NCBI RefSeq assembly: GCF_029911635.1 | Contig: NZ_JARYTI010000004.1 | Location: 124,001-188,000, forward strand | DNA from: Sphingomonas sp. AR_OL41 | GTDB taxonomy: Bacteria; Pseudomonadota; Alphaproteobacteria; Sphingomonadales; Sphingomonadaceae | Direction: 5' to 3' | Length of the DNA: 64,000 nucleotides | Shown: piece by piece, positions 54,457 through 63,302 of the stretch | How the letters are laid out: each line of letters begins with the position of its first letter | Numbering within the stretch: the first letter of the stretch is position 1 | Notes under the pieces: generated by a model | What the model was told of the DNA's origin: nothing | Databases searched by the model: none | Seen by the model: the letters and a program-made list of their open reading frames with translations, nothing else | Translations under genes and position numbers: made by a program

Positions 54457-55598
54457 GCGACAAGATGAGCGAGACCGACGTCCGCCAGTTCAACGTCGGT
54501 TATGACGATGAGGGCATCCGGCTCGACCGCTGGTTCAAGCGGCATTTGCCCGACACCAGTTTCACCACTGTCGCCAAATGGGCGCGTACCGGCCAGCTGC
54601 GCGTCGATGGCGCGCGCGCGACGCCAGGCGACCGCATCGCCGCCGGTCAGATCATCCGCGTGCCGCCGGCCGAGCCGGTGCGCGTCGATGCCGTGACCGG
54701 CGCGCCGACGGGCCCGAAGAAGCGCGAGCGCGAACCGCTCAGCGGCGAGCAGACCGATTTCATCCGCGATCTCGTCATCCACCGCGACAAGCAGGCGATC
54801 GTCATCAACAAGCCGCCGGGTCTCGCGACGCAGGGCGGCACCAAGACCACCGAGCATGTCGACGGACTGCTCGACGGTCTGACCTTCGACGGCGAGAGCC
54901 GCCCCAAGCTGGTCCACCGGCTCGACAAGGATACCTCGGGCGTGCTGCTCGTCGCGCGCACCGCGCGCGCCGCCGGTTATTTCGCCAAGGCCTTTTCGTC
55001 GCGCAGCGCCGAGAAGATCTATTGGGCGCTGATCGTCGGCGTGCCGTCGATCGAGGACGGCATGGTCGAACTGCCGATTTCCAAGCAGCCGGGCAGCGGC
55101 GGCGAGAAGATGCATGTCGACGAGAAGGAAGGGCAAACCGCACGCACGCGCTACCGCGTGATTGAGCGCGCCGGCAACCAGACCGCCTGGGTCGAGCTCC
55201 GCCCCTTCACCGGCCGCACCCATCAGCTGCGCGTGCACATGGCGGCGATCGGCCATCCGATCGTCGGCGACGGCAAATATGGCGGTCAGGCAGCGTTCCT
55301 GACCGGCGGGATCAGCCGCAAGATGCACCTCCACGCCCGCCGACTGCGCATCGACCATCCCGACGACGCGCCGATCGACATCACCGCCGAACTGCCGACG
55401 CATTTCGCCGACAGCCTCAAGCAGCTCGGCTTCGACGAGATGCTCGGCAACACCATGCCGCTCGACAAGCCGCCGCCGCCGAGCCGCGCGGTCCTGAAGC
55501 AGCAGGCGAAGCATCACGCCAAGGGTGTCCGCAAGGCACGCCGCGGCGAACGGCGCGGACGCGGCGAGCGCGAGGCCGCGCCGAAGCCGCGCCGCTAG
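54453..55598 (+). CDS. RluA family 23S rRNA pseudouridine synthase
   Basis: A 381-residue enzyme with an S4 RNA-binding domain (about 14-75) and a catalytic domain whose motif HRLDKDTSGVLLVAR carries the catalytic aspartate. GRTHQLRVHMAAIGHPIVGD closes the site. The domain layout is that of RluC or RluD; which uridines are modified cannot be decided here. The lysine/arginine-rich last 40 residues probably bind RNA. Confidence 0.92.
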   Translation: MSDKMSETDVRQFNVGYDDEGIRLDRWFKRHLPDTSFTTVAKWARTGQLRVDGARATPGDRIAAGQIIRVPPAEPVRVDAVTGAPTGPKKREREPLSGEQTDFIRDLVIHRDKQAIVINKPPGLATQGGTKTTEHVDGLLDGLTFDGESRPKLVHRLDKDTSGVLLVARTARAAGYFAKAFSSRSAEKIYWALIVGVPSIEDGMVELPISKQPGSGGEKMHVDEKEGQTARTRYRVIERAGNQTAWVELRPFTGRTHQLRVHMAAIGHPIVGDGKYGGQAAFLTGGISRKMHLHARRLRIDHPDDAPIDITAELPTHFADSLKQLGFDEMLGNTMPLDKPPPPSRAVLKQQAKHHAKGVRKARRGERRGRGEREAAPKPRR

Positions 55599-55607
55599 GA
55601 CCGACCG

Positions 55608-56210
55608 GTGCACCCCAACCGCGCCTTCCGCTTCGACAGCGACGCCGCGATCCTCGACTGGGCGGTCGGACGCGGCTTTGCGCACATCTTCGCGACCACG
55701 CCCGAGGGCCCGATGGTCGTGCACGCACCGATCATCGCCGCCGGGCCGGGAGCGTTGCGCTTCCACGTCTCGCGCGCCAACCGCATGATGCCACATCTCG
55801 ACGGTGCGCGACTGCTGCTGAGCGTATCGGGGCCCGACGGCTACATTACGCCCGGCTGGTATGTCGACGGCGCACAGAGCGTGCCGACCTGGAATTATGT
55901 CAGTGCCGAGATCGAGGGCACCGCCACCACGATCGACGAAGAAAGCCTTGTCGCCCAACTGGATACGCTGGCCGCCGGGCACGAGCCGCGCGTCGCGCCC
56001 GAACGCCCCTGGACCCGTGACAAAATGGACGAGGCCCGCTTCCGCGCGATGCTCAAGGCGATCATCGGTTTCGAGCTGAGCGTCGAAGCGGTGCGCGGCA
56101 CGATCAAGCTCGGCCAGAACAAGAATGACGCCGACATCGCTGGCGTGATCGCCGGACTGCGCGGCAGCGGCAACCCCGATCTCGCCGCGGCGACCGAGGC
56201 GGCGCGATGA
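55608..56210 (+). CDS. FMN-binding protein, PaiB family
   Basis: A 200-residue split-barrel flavin protein resembling PaiB (FMN-binding negative transcriptional regulator). HPNRAFRFDSDAAILDWAVGRGF at the N-terminus, VVHAPI, HVSRANRMMPHLDG and the YITPGWYVDGAQSVPTWNY block are typical. The start is GTG (55608), 7 nt from AGGA. The name suggests regulation, but direct DNA binding is not evident. Confidence 0.85.
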   Translation: MHPNRAFRFDSDAAILDWAVGRGFAHIFATTPEGPMVVHAPIIAAGPGALRFHVSRANRMMPHLDGARLLLSVSGPDGYITPGWYVDGAQSVPTWNYVSAEIEGTATTIDEESLVAQLDTLAAGHEPRVAPERPWTRDKMDEARFRAMLKAIIGFELSVEAVRGTIKLGQNKNDADIAGVIAGLRGSGNPDLAAATEAAR

Positions 56211-56866
56211 ACCGCCTCGCACTGTTCGACTGCGACGGCACGCTGGTCGACAGCCAGGCCAATATCTGCGTCGCGATGGAAACCGCCTTTGCCGAGGCGG
56301 CGATCCCCGCGCCGCCGCGCGAGGCGATCCGGCGGATCGTCGGGCTCAGCCTGGTCGAAGCGGTCGGCGCGCTGCTGCCCGAGGCCGACGACGCGCTCCA
56401 CCGCCGCCTCGCCGCCGACTACAAGGCCGCGTTCTTCCGGCTCCGCGGCTCGGGCGCGATGGCTGACGAACCGCTGTTCGAGGGCATGATCGAAACGCTC
56501 GATGCCCTGACCGAAGCCGGCTGGGTGCTCGGCGTCGCGACCGGCAAGTCCGATCGCGGCCTGGCGCATGTGCTCAGCCATCACGGCATCATCACGCGCT
56601 TCGTCACGCTGCAGACCGCCGACCGCCACCCCTCCAAGCCCGACCCGGCGATGATCATGGCGGCGATGGCCGAGGCCGGCGCCGCGCCCGAGACGACGGT
56701 GATGATCGGCGACACCAGCTACGACATGCTGATGGCACGCGCCGCCGGCACGAGCGCGCTCGGCGTCGCCTGGGGCTATCACCCGGTCGAGGAACTCACC
56801 GCCGCCGGCGCGCATGCCGTCGCCCCGACCGTCGCCGAGCTTCCCCGGCACATGGAGAATTTGTGA
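56207..56866 (+). CDS. HAD family phosphatase (phosphoglycolate phosphatase-like)
   Basis: A 219-residue HAD hydrolase with a cap domain. Motif I is LFDCDGTLVDS (nucleophile Asp8, Asp10), motif II GVATGKSDRGL, motif III lysine KPDPAMIM, and motif IV MIGDTSYDMLMARAAG. By family its substrate could be phosphoglycolate or another small phosphate ester. It overlaps both neighbours by 4 bp. Confidence 0.88.
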   Translation: MNRLALFDCDGTLVDSQANICVAMETAFAEAAIPAPPREAIRRIVGLSLVEAVGALLPEADDALHRRLAADYKAAFFRLRGSGAMADEPLFEGMIETLDALTEAGWVLGVATGKSDRGLAHVLSHHGIITRFVTLQTADRHPSKPDPAMIMAAMAEAGAAPETTVMIGDTSYDMLMARAAGTSALGVAWGYHPVEELTAAGAHAVAPTVAELPRHMENL

Positions 56867-57084
56867 GCAGCCCCGACTCGACCGCCCGCAACCGCTATCT
56901 GCTCATCGCGGGAAGCCGTATCATCGGGTCGCTCGGTGCGATCCTCGGCATCATCCTGCTCGCCCGCGCGCAGGACTGGCCGACCAAGGGGCTCGGCGTC
57001 GCGATCGTGCTCGCCGCGCTCTACATGGTCGCGACCGTGCCGGCCGCGCTCGCGCATCGCTGGCGGACGCCGCCGCAGCCGTGA
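56863..57084 (+). CDS. Small membrane protein
   Basis: A 73-residue protein with two membrane helices (IIGSLGAILGIILLARA and GVAIVLAALYMVATVPAALA). The GTG start at 56863 overlaps the HAD gene stop in GTGA, and its own stop overlaps the next GTG in the same way, so it is translated with its neighbours. No family recognised. Confidence 0.7.
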   Translation: MSSPDSTARNRYLLIAGSRIIGSLGAILGIILLARAQDWPTKGLGVAIVLAALYMVATVPAALAHRWRTPPQP

Positions 57085-57761
57085 AGCGCTTCTGGAAAGA
57101 GGTCACGATCGATGCCGGGCGCGGCATCGCGCTCGACGGTCGCCCGGTGCGCACGCCGGGCAAGGTCGCGCTCGCCCTGCCCACGCCTGCGCTGGCCGAA
57201 GCGGTCGCTGACGAATGGCGCGCGGTCGAGGGCAAGATCGATCCGCGCGCGATGCCGCTGACCGGCCTCGCCAACGCCGCGATCGACCGCATCGCGCCCG
57301 ACCCGGCGACCTTCGCCACCGGCCTTGCTGGCTGGGGCGAGAGCGACCTGCTTTGTTACCGCGCCGAATCGCCAGAGCCGCTGATCGAGCGCCAGGCCGC
57401 CGCCTGGGACCCGCTGCTCGACTGGGCACGCAAGCGCTACGACGTGCATTTCGTCGTCACCGCCGGGATCATGCACAAGCATCAACCGCCCGCGACGCTC
57501 GCCCGCCTCGCCGAGGCAGTGGCCGCGCGATCGGCGTTTGAGCTCGCGCCGCTGTCGACGATCGTCACCATCTCCGGCACTTTGGTCGGCGCACTGGCGC
57601 TGCTCGAAGGCGCGACCGACGCCGCCACTTTATGGGCGGCGGCGCATGTCGACGAGGACTGGCAGGCGGAGCTATGGGGCCGCGATCCGCTGGCGCTGGC
57701 CGCCTATGAGGAACGCGAGCGCGACTATGCCGCGGCGGTGAGATTTCTGGCGTTGCTGTAA
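57081..57761 (+). CDS. ATP12 family chaperone
   Basis: A 226-residue homologue of Atp12, which protects the F1-ATPase alpha subunit before assembly, a protein shared by mitochondria and alphaproteobacteria. FWKEVTIDAGRGIALDGRPVRTPGK, WGESDLLCYRAESPEPL and LLEGATDAATLWAAAHVDEDWQ are characteristic. GTG start coupled to the upstream gene. Confidence 0.92.
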   Translation: MKRFWKEVTIDAGRGIALDGRPVRTPGKVALALPTPALAEAVADEWRAVEGKIDPRAMPLTGLANAAIDRIAPDPATFATGLAGWGESDLLCYRAESPEPLIERQAAAWDPLLDWARKRYDVHFVVTAGIMHKHQPPATLARLAEAVAARSAFELAPLSTIVTISGTLVGALALLEGATDAATLWAAAHVDEDWQAELWGRDPLALAAYEERERDYAAAVRFLALL

Positions 57762-57783
57762 CGCCACCCATTGATGCTGCTGC

Positions 57784-58434
57784 TTAGCGCAGCAACTTGC
57801 GGATGAAACCGATGATCCCGGTCTGGCGCGAGCGCTTCAGGCGCTCGGCCGCGAGAATGATCTTCACATGCTGAAAGCATTGCTCGACATCGTCGTTGAC
57901 CAGCACATAGTCATAGCCGTCCCAGTGGCTGACCTCGTTCGCCGCGCGATCCATCCGCGCGTTGATGACGTCCATCGTATCGGTCGCGCGTCGTTCGAGG
58001 CGAATGCGCAACTCGGGCATCGACGGCGGCAGGATGAAGACACGCACGACGTCGCCGCCGGCCAGCTGGTGAAGCTGCTGCGCACCCTGCCAGTCGATAT
58101 CGAACAGGATGTCGCGCCCCTCGCCGAGCGTGTGAAACACATCGGCCTTGGGCGTGCCGTAGCGATGCCCGAAGACATGGGCCCATTCGAGGAACTCGTG
58201 ATTCGCCACCATCGTGCGGAAAGTTTCGAGGTCGACGAAATGATAATCGACACCGTCGGTTTCGCCCGGGCGGATCGGCCGCGTCGTGTAAGACACTGAC
58301 ATCCCAAGCTCTGCCTCGTCGGCGAGCAGCTTGCGCGCGATCGTCGACTTGCCCGCGCCGGACGGCGAGGACAGCACGAACAGTACGCCCCGGCGCTTGA
58401 ATCCATGCGGGTCTTCGGGGGTGCTGGCGTCCAT
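57784..58434 (-). CDS. gmk: Guanylate kinase
   Basis: A 216-residue kinase converting GMP to GDP. VLSSPSGAGKSTIARKLL is the P-loop, VSYTTRPIRPGETDGVDYHF the GMP-binding region, and EWAHVFGHRYGTPKADV the lid. All key motifs are intact; the short basic C-terminal tail is common in alphaproteobacteria. Confidence 0.96.
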   Translation of the reverse strand: MDASTPEDPHGFKRRGVLFVLSSPSGAGKSTIARKLLADEAELGMSVSYTTRPIRPGETDGVDYHFVDLETFRTMVANHEFLEWAHVFGHRYGTPKADVFHTLGEGRDILFDIDWQGAQQLHQLAGGDVVRVFILPPSMPELRIRLERRATDTMDVINARMDRAANEVSHWDGYDYVLVNDDVEQCFQHVKIILAAERLKRSRQTGIIGFIRKLLR

Positions 58435-58525
58435 GCGCGCTAGTGGCGCGGGAGAGCGCCGGGCGTCAAGCTTTGCCGGCGCGCGGCGGCGCGAAAAGCC
58501 CGTCGCTGGGGGCTGCCGGGGGCGA

Positions 58526-58744
58526 TTACCTCGACGTCTTCGCCGACCCGAACGCGCGTTCCTTCAGTTCGACCGCACCGCGCAGCACCGCCCAGCCGAC
58601 CGCATAGGTCACCGCGAGCGGCAGCACGATCTTGAGCACATTCGCGCTGATCGCACCGATCACAGCGCCATCGGCGGCGCTGTCGTCGCCGCTCATCGCA
58701 TCGATCGCGCCACCGATCATCGCGCCCACCGTCGTTGCACTCAT
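58526..58744 (-). CDS. Small membrane-associated protein of unknown function
   Basis: A 72-residue protein with a glycine/alanine-rich N-terminal half and one membrane helix (VLKIVLPLAVTYAVGWAVL) followed by a basic end. ATG at 58744. No family recognised. Same strand as fumC and gmk, in the gap between them. Confidence 0.55.
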   Translation of the reverse strand: MSATTVGAMIGGAIDAMSGDDSAADGAVIGAISANVLKIVLPLAVTYAVGWAVLRGAVELKERAFGSAKTSR

Positions 58745-58800
58745 GAAATCATCTCCTCGTTCGCCCGGTGAAGCGCGCGAGGCGGGAAACGGTTCCGGCG

Positions 58801-60192
58801 CTATTTGCCGACCATCGTTTCAGGGCGCACCAGCCGATCGAAGGTTGCGGCATCGACCAGCCCGAGCGCCAGCCCGGCTTCGCGCAGCGTCAGCCCTTCG
58901 GCATGGGCGTGCTTGGCGATCTTCGCGGCATTGTCGTACCCGATCTCAGGAGCCAGCGCGGTGACCAGCATCAGCGAACGTTCGACCAACTCCTCGATCC
59001 GCGCGCGATTGGGTTCGATCCCGTCGACGCACCGCGTCGCAAAGCCCTCCATCGCCACCGCCAGCAGGTCGATCGAACGCAGCACAGCGGCGCCGATCAG
59101 CGGCTTGAAGACGTTGAGTTCAAGATGCCCCTGCATCCCGCCGACCGTGACGGCGGCGTGGTTGCCGATCACCTGCCCGGCGACCATCGTCAGCATCTCG
59201 CACTGCGTCGGGTTGACCTTGCCCGGCATGATCGAGCTGCCCGGCTCGTTGGCCGGCAGGTCGAGCTCGCCCAGCCCCGAGCGCGGCCCGCTGCCGAGCA
59301 GGCGGATGTCGTTAGCGATCTTGGTCAGCGCCACCGCCAGCGTGTTGAGCGTGCCCGACAGATGGACCAGAGGGTCGTTCGAGGCGAGCGCCTCGAAGCT
59401 GTTCTCGGCCGGAATGAAGGGCATGGCGGTTATCTCGCGCAGCGCCGCGCAAAAATCTTCGGCAAAGCCGTGCGGCGCATTGAGCCCGGTGCCGACCGCC
59501 GTGCCACCCTGCGCCAGGCGATTGGTGCCATGCTCGACCGCCGGCTCGATCCGCCGCCGGCAGCGATAAAGCTGGTTGGCATAGCCGGAGAATTCCTGGC
59601 CCAGCGTCAGCGGCGTCGCGTCCTGCAGATGCGTGCGGCCGATCTTGACGATGTCGCCCCATGCCTTCGCCTTGACGTCGAGCGCGGCGTGCAGCCGGTC
59701 GAGCGCCGGGAACAGCCGCCGCGTCACCGCGATCGACGCGGCGATGTGGATCGCGGTCGGGAAGCTGTCGTTCGACGACTGGCTCATATTGACATGGTCG
59801 TTGGGGTGCACCGGCACCTTGCCGCCGCGCGTGCCCGTCAGCACCTCATTGGCGCGGCCGGCGATCACCTCGTTGACGTTCATGTTCGACTGGGTGCCGC
59901 TGCCGGTCTGCCAGATGACCAGCGGAAACTGGTCGTCGAGCGTGCCCGCCACCACCTCGGCTGCGGCCGCTTCGATCGCGTCGGCGATGGCGGTGTCGAG
60001 CCCGTGTTCGCGGTTCACCCGCGCCGCCGCCTGCTTCACCAGCGCCAGCGCGTGGATGATCGCCAGCGGCATGCGCTCGCTTGCCGGGAAGGGGAAATTC
60101 TCGATCGAGCGCTGCGTCTGCGCGCCCCAATAGGCGCTGGCCGGGACGGCGACGGGGCCGAGCGAATCGGTTTCGGTGCGGGTTTCGGTCAC
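58801..60192 (-). CDS. fumC: Class II fumarate hydratase
   Basis: A 463-residue iron-free fumarase of the citrate cycle. [41 protein letters not shown] and the superfamily signature [15 protein letters not shown] (with the catalytic serine) are intact. The start is a GTG at 60192 with GGAG 7 nt upstream. A 80-bp inverted repeat lies between it and sspB. Confidence 0.97.
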   Translation of the reverse strand: MTETRTETDSLGPVAVPASAYWGAQTQRSIENFPFPASERMPLAIIHALALVKQAAARVNREHGLDTAIADAIEAAAAEVVAGTLDDQFPLVIWQTGSGTQSNMNVNEVIAGRANEVLTGTRGGKVPVHPNDHVNMSQSSNDSFPTAIHIAASIAVTRRLFPALDRLHAALDVKAKAWGDIVKIGRTHLQDATPLTLGQEFSGYANQLYRCRRRIEPAVEHGTNRLAQGGTAVGTGLNAPHGFAEDFCAALREITAMPFIPAENSFEALASNDPLVHLSGTLNTLAVALTKIANDIRLLGSGPRSGLGELDLPANEPGSSIMPGKVNPTQCEMLTMVAGQVIGNHAAVTVGGMQGHLELNVFKPLIGAAVLRSIDLLAVAMEGFATRCVDGIEPNRARIEELVERSLMLVTALAPEIGYDNAAKIAKHAHAEGLTLREAGLALGLVDAATFDRLVRPETMVGK

Positions 60193-60218
60193 TCGGTTAC
60201 TCCGTCGTCCCCACCACC

Positions 60219-60298
60219 CGTCATCCCAGCGAAAGCTGGGATCTCATGCCGCGAGCGCGCGCTCGTTGCGCGAGACCCCAGCTTTCGCTGGGGTGACG
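60219..60298. repeat. Long imperfect inverted repeat
   Basis: CGTCATCCCAGCGAAAGCTG (60219-60238) and its extended partner ending CTGGGGTGACG (to 60298) pair at 25 of 28 positions. CCCAGCGAAAGCTGGG-type palindromes are frequent intergenic repeats in sphingomonads by general knowledge. It fills the fumC-sspB gap. Confidence 0.75.
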
Positions 60299-60301
60299 AG
60301 A

Positions 60302-60784
60302 CTATTTCTTCCGCTTGAAATCCACCGAGACGACGTTCGATCCGTCCTCGACCGGGGTGATCGTCGGTCCGTCATTTTCGGCCGATTCGTGCGGCTCGGG
60401 GCCGTCGGGGCCATCCTGTGCCTGGAAGCGCAGTTCGAAATGCACCGCGGGATCCTGGAAGCCGGTGATCGCCGAATAGGGAATGGTCAGCTTCGACGGC
60501 ACCTGGTTGAAGCTCAGCCCGATCGAGAATTTCTCGTTGTCGACCACCAGATCCCAGAAACGGTTCTGCATGACGATCGTCATCTCGTCCGGAAAGCGTT
60601 CCAGCAGGCGCTTGGGGATGTCGACGCCGGGCGCCTGGGTCTTGAAGGTGATGTAGAAATGATGCTCGCCGGGGAGGCCGCCATTCTCGGCGACCGAGCC
60701 CAGCACCCGCCCGACCACGGCGCGCAACGCCTCCTGGACGATCTCGTCATAGGGAATCAGGCTGTCGGGCGCGTTGTCGGTCAT
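60302..60784 (-). CDS. sspB: ClpXP adaptor SspB
   Basis: A 160-residue adaptor of the alphaproteobacterial SspB type that brings ssrA-tagged proteins to Clp[22 protein letters not shown] forms the N-terminal helices, [31 protein letters not shown] the beta core, and the C-terminal VVSVDFKRK is the ClpX-binding tail. The ATG at 60784 is used; a GTG at 60787 is adjacent. Confidence 0.92.
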   Translation of the reverse strand: MTDNAPDSLIPYDEIVQEALRAVVGRVLGSVAENGGLPGEHHFYITFKTQAPGVDIPKRLLERFPDEMTIVMQNRFWDLVVDNEKFSIGLSFNQVPSKLTIPYSAITGFQDPAVHFELRFQAQDGPDGPEPHESAENDGPTITPVEDGSNVVSVDFKRKK

Positions 60785-60855
60785 CACGCATCGGTAGCGC
60801 GGTCTGGCGGCGGGTCAAGATTGCGCGTCGCGCAACAGGCGCTATGGGAGCCAGC

Positions 60856-61443
60856 ATGCGCAGCGCCACCATCAGCCGCAAGACGAGCGAGACCTCGATC
60901 GACGTCACCGTCAACCTCGACGGCACGGGTGCCTATACCGTGTCGACCGGCATCGGCTTCTTCGACCATATGCTCGAACAGCTGTCGCGCCACGGGCTGA
61001 TCGACCTCGACGTGAAGACGATCGGCGACCTGCATATCGACCAGCATCACACCGTCGAGGACACCGGCATCGCGATCGGCGAGGCGGTCAAGCAGGCGCT
61101 GGGCGAGAAGCGCGGCATCCGGCGCTATGCCGAGGCGCTGTCGCCGATGGACGAGACGCTGACGCGCGTCGCGCTCGACATTTCCGGCCGCCCCTTCCTG
61201 GTGTGGAAAACCGAATTCTCGCAGAAGCGGCTCGGCGAGATGGACACCGAGATGTTCGAGCATTTCTTCCACAGTTTCGCCCAGGCCGCCGGCATCACGC
61301 TGCACGTCGAGACGCTGTACGGCCAGAACAACCATCACATCGCCGAAAGCGCCTTCAAGGGGCTCGCCCGCGCGTTGCGCATCGCGGTCGAGATCGACCC
61401 GCGCAAGGCCGATGCGATCCCCTCGACCAAGGGCACGCTGTGA
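60856..61443 (+). CDS. hisB: Imidazoleglycerol-phosphate dehydratase
   Basis: A 195-residue monofunctional HisB, the dehydratase step of histidine synthesis. The manganese-binding histidine clusters [26 protein letters not shown] and [17 protein letters not shown] are intact. The ATG at 60856 has GGGAG 5 nt upstream; the in-frame ATG at 60844 does not. First gene of a his run. Confidence 0.96.
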   Translation: MRSATISRKTSETSIDVTVNLDGTGAYTVSTGIGFFDHMLEQLSRHGLIDLDVKTIGDLHIDQHHTVEDTGIAIGEAVKQALGEKRGIRRYAEALSPMDETLTRVALDISGRPFLVWKTEFSQKRLGEMDTEMFEHFFHSFAQAAGITLHVETLYGQNNHHIAESAFKGLARALRIAVEIDPRKADAIPSTKGTL

Positions 61444-61757
61444 GCGGCGGCAAATTCCGCGCGCACGGCGCGCTGTGCCTGATCCTGCTCGATTATGTGA
61501 AGCCGCTCGACCAGGTCGATGCCCAGATGGCAGAACATGTCGCCTGGCTCGAGGCGGGGTTCGCGCATGGCGTGCTGATCATCGCCGGCCGGCAGGACCC
61601 GCGCGTCGGCGGGGTCATCATCGCGCGCGGCAACAAAAGCGAGAGCGAGGCACTGGCGGCGACCGACCCGTTCGTCACCAGCGGCGTCGCCACGGCGCGC
61701 GTGATCGCCTTCCATGCCAGTTTCGCGGCGGACAATATCGCCGCCCTGCTGGCATGA
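61440..61757 (+). CDS. YciI-like (YCII domain) protein
   Basis: A 105-residue ferredoxin-like-fold protein: [40 protein letters not shown] matches the YciI pattern of a central Asp and histidine pair. GTG at 61440 overlaps the hisB stop, and its stop overlaps the hisH start, so it is co-translated. The role is unknown; YciI-type proteins are proposed to be small enzymes. Confidence 0.82.
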   Translation: MSGGKFRAHGALCLILLDYVKPLDQVDAQMAEHVAWLEAGFAHGVLIIAGRQDPRVGGVIIARGNKSESEALAATDPFVTSGVATARVIAFHASFAADNIAALLA

Positions 61758-62359
61758 CGATCGCCCTCATCGATTATGGCGCCGGCAACCTGCATTCGGT
61801 GCACAATGCGCTGAAGGCGGCCGGGTCGACCGACGTGGTCGTCACTGCCGATCCCGCTGTCGTGCTGCGCGCCGACCGCGTCGTGTTGCCGGGCGTCGGC
61901 GCCTTCGGTGCCTGCGCCTCGGCGCTGCGCGCGGTCGAGGGCATGGTCGACGCGCTCGACCGCCGCGTGCGCGGAGATGGCGTGCCGTTCCTCGGCATCT
62001 GCGTCGGCATGCAGTTGATGGCGACCCGCGGTGAGGAGCTCGGCACGCATGCCGGGCTCGGCTGGATCCCCGGCGCCGTGCGCGCGCTGGTGGCGGACCG
62101 GCCCGAGACCAAGATCCCGCATATGGGCTGGAACGACGTCGTCCCCGCGGCGGAGCACGCGCTGATCGTGCCCGGCGAGGCCTATTTCCTGCACAGCTTC
62201 GCCTTCGACGGCGAGGCGGTGATCGCCACCACCGACCATGGCGGCGCGGTGACTGCGGCAATCGGCCGCGACAACCTGATCGGCGTGCAGTTTCACCCCG
62301 AAAAGAGCCAGCGTTACGGGCTGCAATTGCTGGAGAGGTTCCTGACATGGCGACCTTAG
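61754..62359 (+). CDS. hisH: Imidazole glycerol phosphate synthase subunit HisH
   Basis: The glutaminase subunit that feeds ammonia to HisF; 201 residues. The class I amidotransferase triad is visible: Cys83 in LGICVGMQ, and His and Glu in VQFHPEKSQ. GAGNLHSVHNAL and LPGVGAFG lie upstream. It overlaps the YciI-like gene by 4 bp. Confidence 0.96.
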   Translation: MTIALIDYGAGNLHSVHNALKAAGSTDVVVTADPAVVLRADRVVLPGVGAFGACASALRAVEGMVDALDRRVRGDGVPFLGICVGMQLMATRGEELGTHAGLGWIPGAVRALVADRPETKIPHMGWNDVVPAAEHALIVPGEAYFLHSFAFDGEAVIATTDHGGAVTAAIGRDNLIGVQFHPEKSQRYGLQLLERFLTWRP

Positions 62360-62362
62360 ACG

Positions 62363-62558
62363 AATTCCTCCCCGGCACGGGGAGGGGGACCGCCGACCGC
62401 AGGTCGGTGGTGGAGGGGCTTGGAGCGCGATGCGCCAGCAGCCCGCTCCAAGCCCCTCCACCACTTCGTGGTCCCCAGCGCCGGGTCGATCTTGCTCCCA
62501 GCAAGATCTTGGATTGCCGGGGGCAATCCAACCCGGCGCTCCGTTCCGGGGAGGAATT
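62363..62558. repeat. 196-bp nested palindromic element between hisH and hisA
   Basis: Outer arms AATTCCTCCCCGG (62363-62375) and CCGGGGAGGAATT (62546-62558) are perfect. Inner arms of 21 bp, 62407-62427 and 62444-62464, are also perfect reverse complements. Further short hairpins (AATCC..GGATT-type) lie between. Positions 62365-62385 match the murD palindrome. Confidence 0.85.
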
Positions 62559-62567
62559 GAGAGAGAT

Positions 62568-63302
62568 ATGACCCTCATCGTTTTCCCCGCGATCGACCTC
62601 AAGGGCGGGCAGGTCGTGCGTCTTGCCGAGGGCGATATGGCGCGCGCCACGGTCTATGGTGACGATCCCCCCGCCCAGGCGATGCTGTTCGCGCGCGCCG
62701 GCGCGGAATATCTCCATGTCGTCGATCTCGACGGTGCCTTTGCCGGCAGCTCGGTCAATGGCGAGGCGGTCGCGGCGATCGTCGAACAGTTCCCCGGCCA
62801 CGTCCAGCTCGGCGGCGGCATCCGCAATCGCGAATCGGTCGAGCGCTGGTTCGATCTCGGCGTGTCGCGCGTCGTGATCGGCACCGCCGCGCTGGAGAAC
62901 CCCGATTTCGTCCGCGAGGTCGCGCGCGACTTCCCCGGCGGCATCGTCGTCGCGGTCGATGCGCGCGACGGCATGGTCGCGACGCGCGGCTGGGCCGACA
63001 TCTCCGACGTAACGGTGGTCGATCTCGCGCGCCGCTTCGAGGATGCCGGCGTCGCGTCGTTGCTGTTCACCGATGTCGGGCGCGATGGCATGCTCAAGGG
63101 CTGCAACATCGACGCGACGGTCGATCTCGCCCGCGCGGTCGACATTCCGGTAATCGCCTCGGGCGGCGTCGCCGGGATCGGCGAGATCCATATCCTCGCG
63201 ATCCACGCCAGCAACGGCATCGAAGGCGTGATCACCGGGCGCGCCTTGTATGACGGCCGGCTCGACCTCGCCACCGCGCTTGCCGTCGCCGCCGCGGCAT
63301 GA
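62568..63302 (+). CDS. hisA: Phosphoribosylformimino-5-aminoimidazole carboxamide ribotide isomerase
   Basis: A 244-residue (beta/alpha)8 isomerase. [14 protein letters not shown] holds the catalytic Asp10, LGGGIRN and [10 protein letters not shown] the first phosphate site, and [14 protein letters not shown] the second aspartate; VIASGGVAG and [12 protein letters not shown] close the barrel. Its leader is the repeat element, with GAGAGA 5 nt from the ATG. The stop overlaps hisF by 4 bp. Confidence 0.96.
   Translation: MTLIVFPAIDLKGGQVVRLAEGDMARATVYGDDPPAQAMLFARAGAEYLHVVDLDGAFAGSSVNGEAVAAIVEQFPGHVQLGGGIRNRESVERWFDLGVSRVVIGTAALENPDFVREVARDFPGGIVVAVDARDGMVATRGWADISDVTVVDLARRFEDAGVASLLFTDVGRDGMLKGCNIDATVDLARAVDIPVIASGGVAGIGEIHILAIHASNGIEGVITGRALYDGRLDLATALAVAAAA

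Noticed and set aside
62347-62571. Open frame through the hisH-hisA repeat
   Set aside because: It is made almost wholly of the palindromic element and overlaps the starts and stops of real his genes in another frame.
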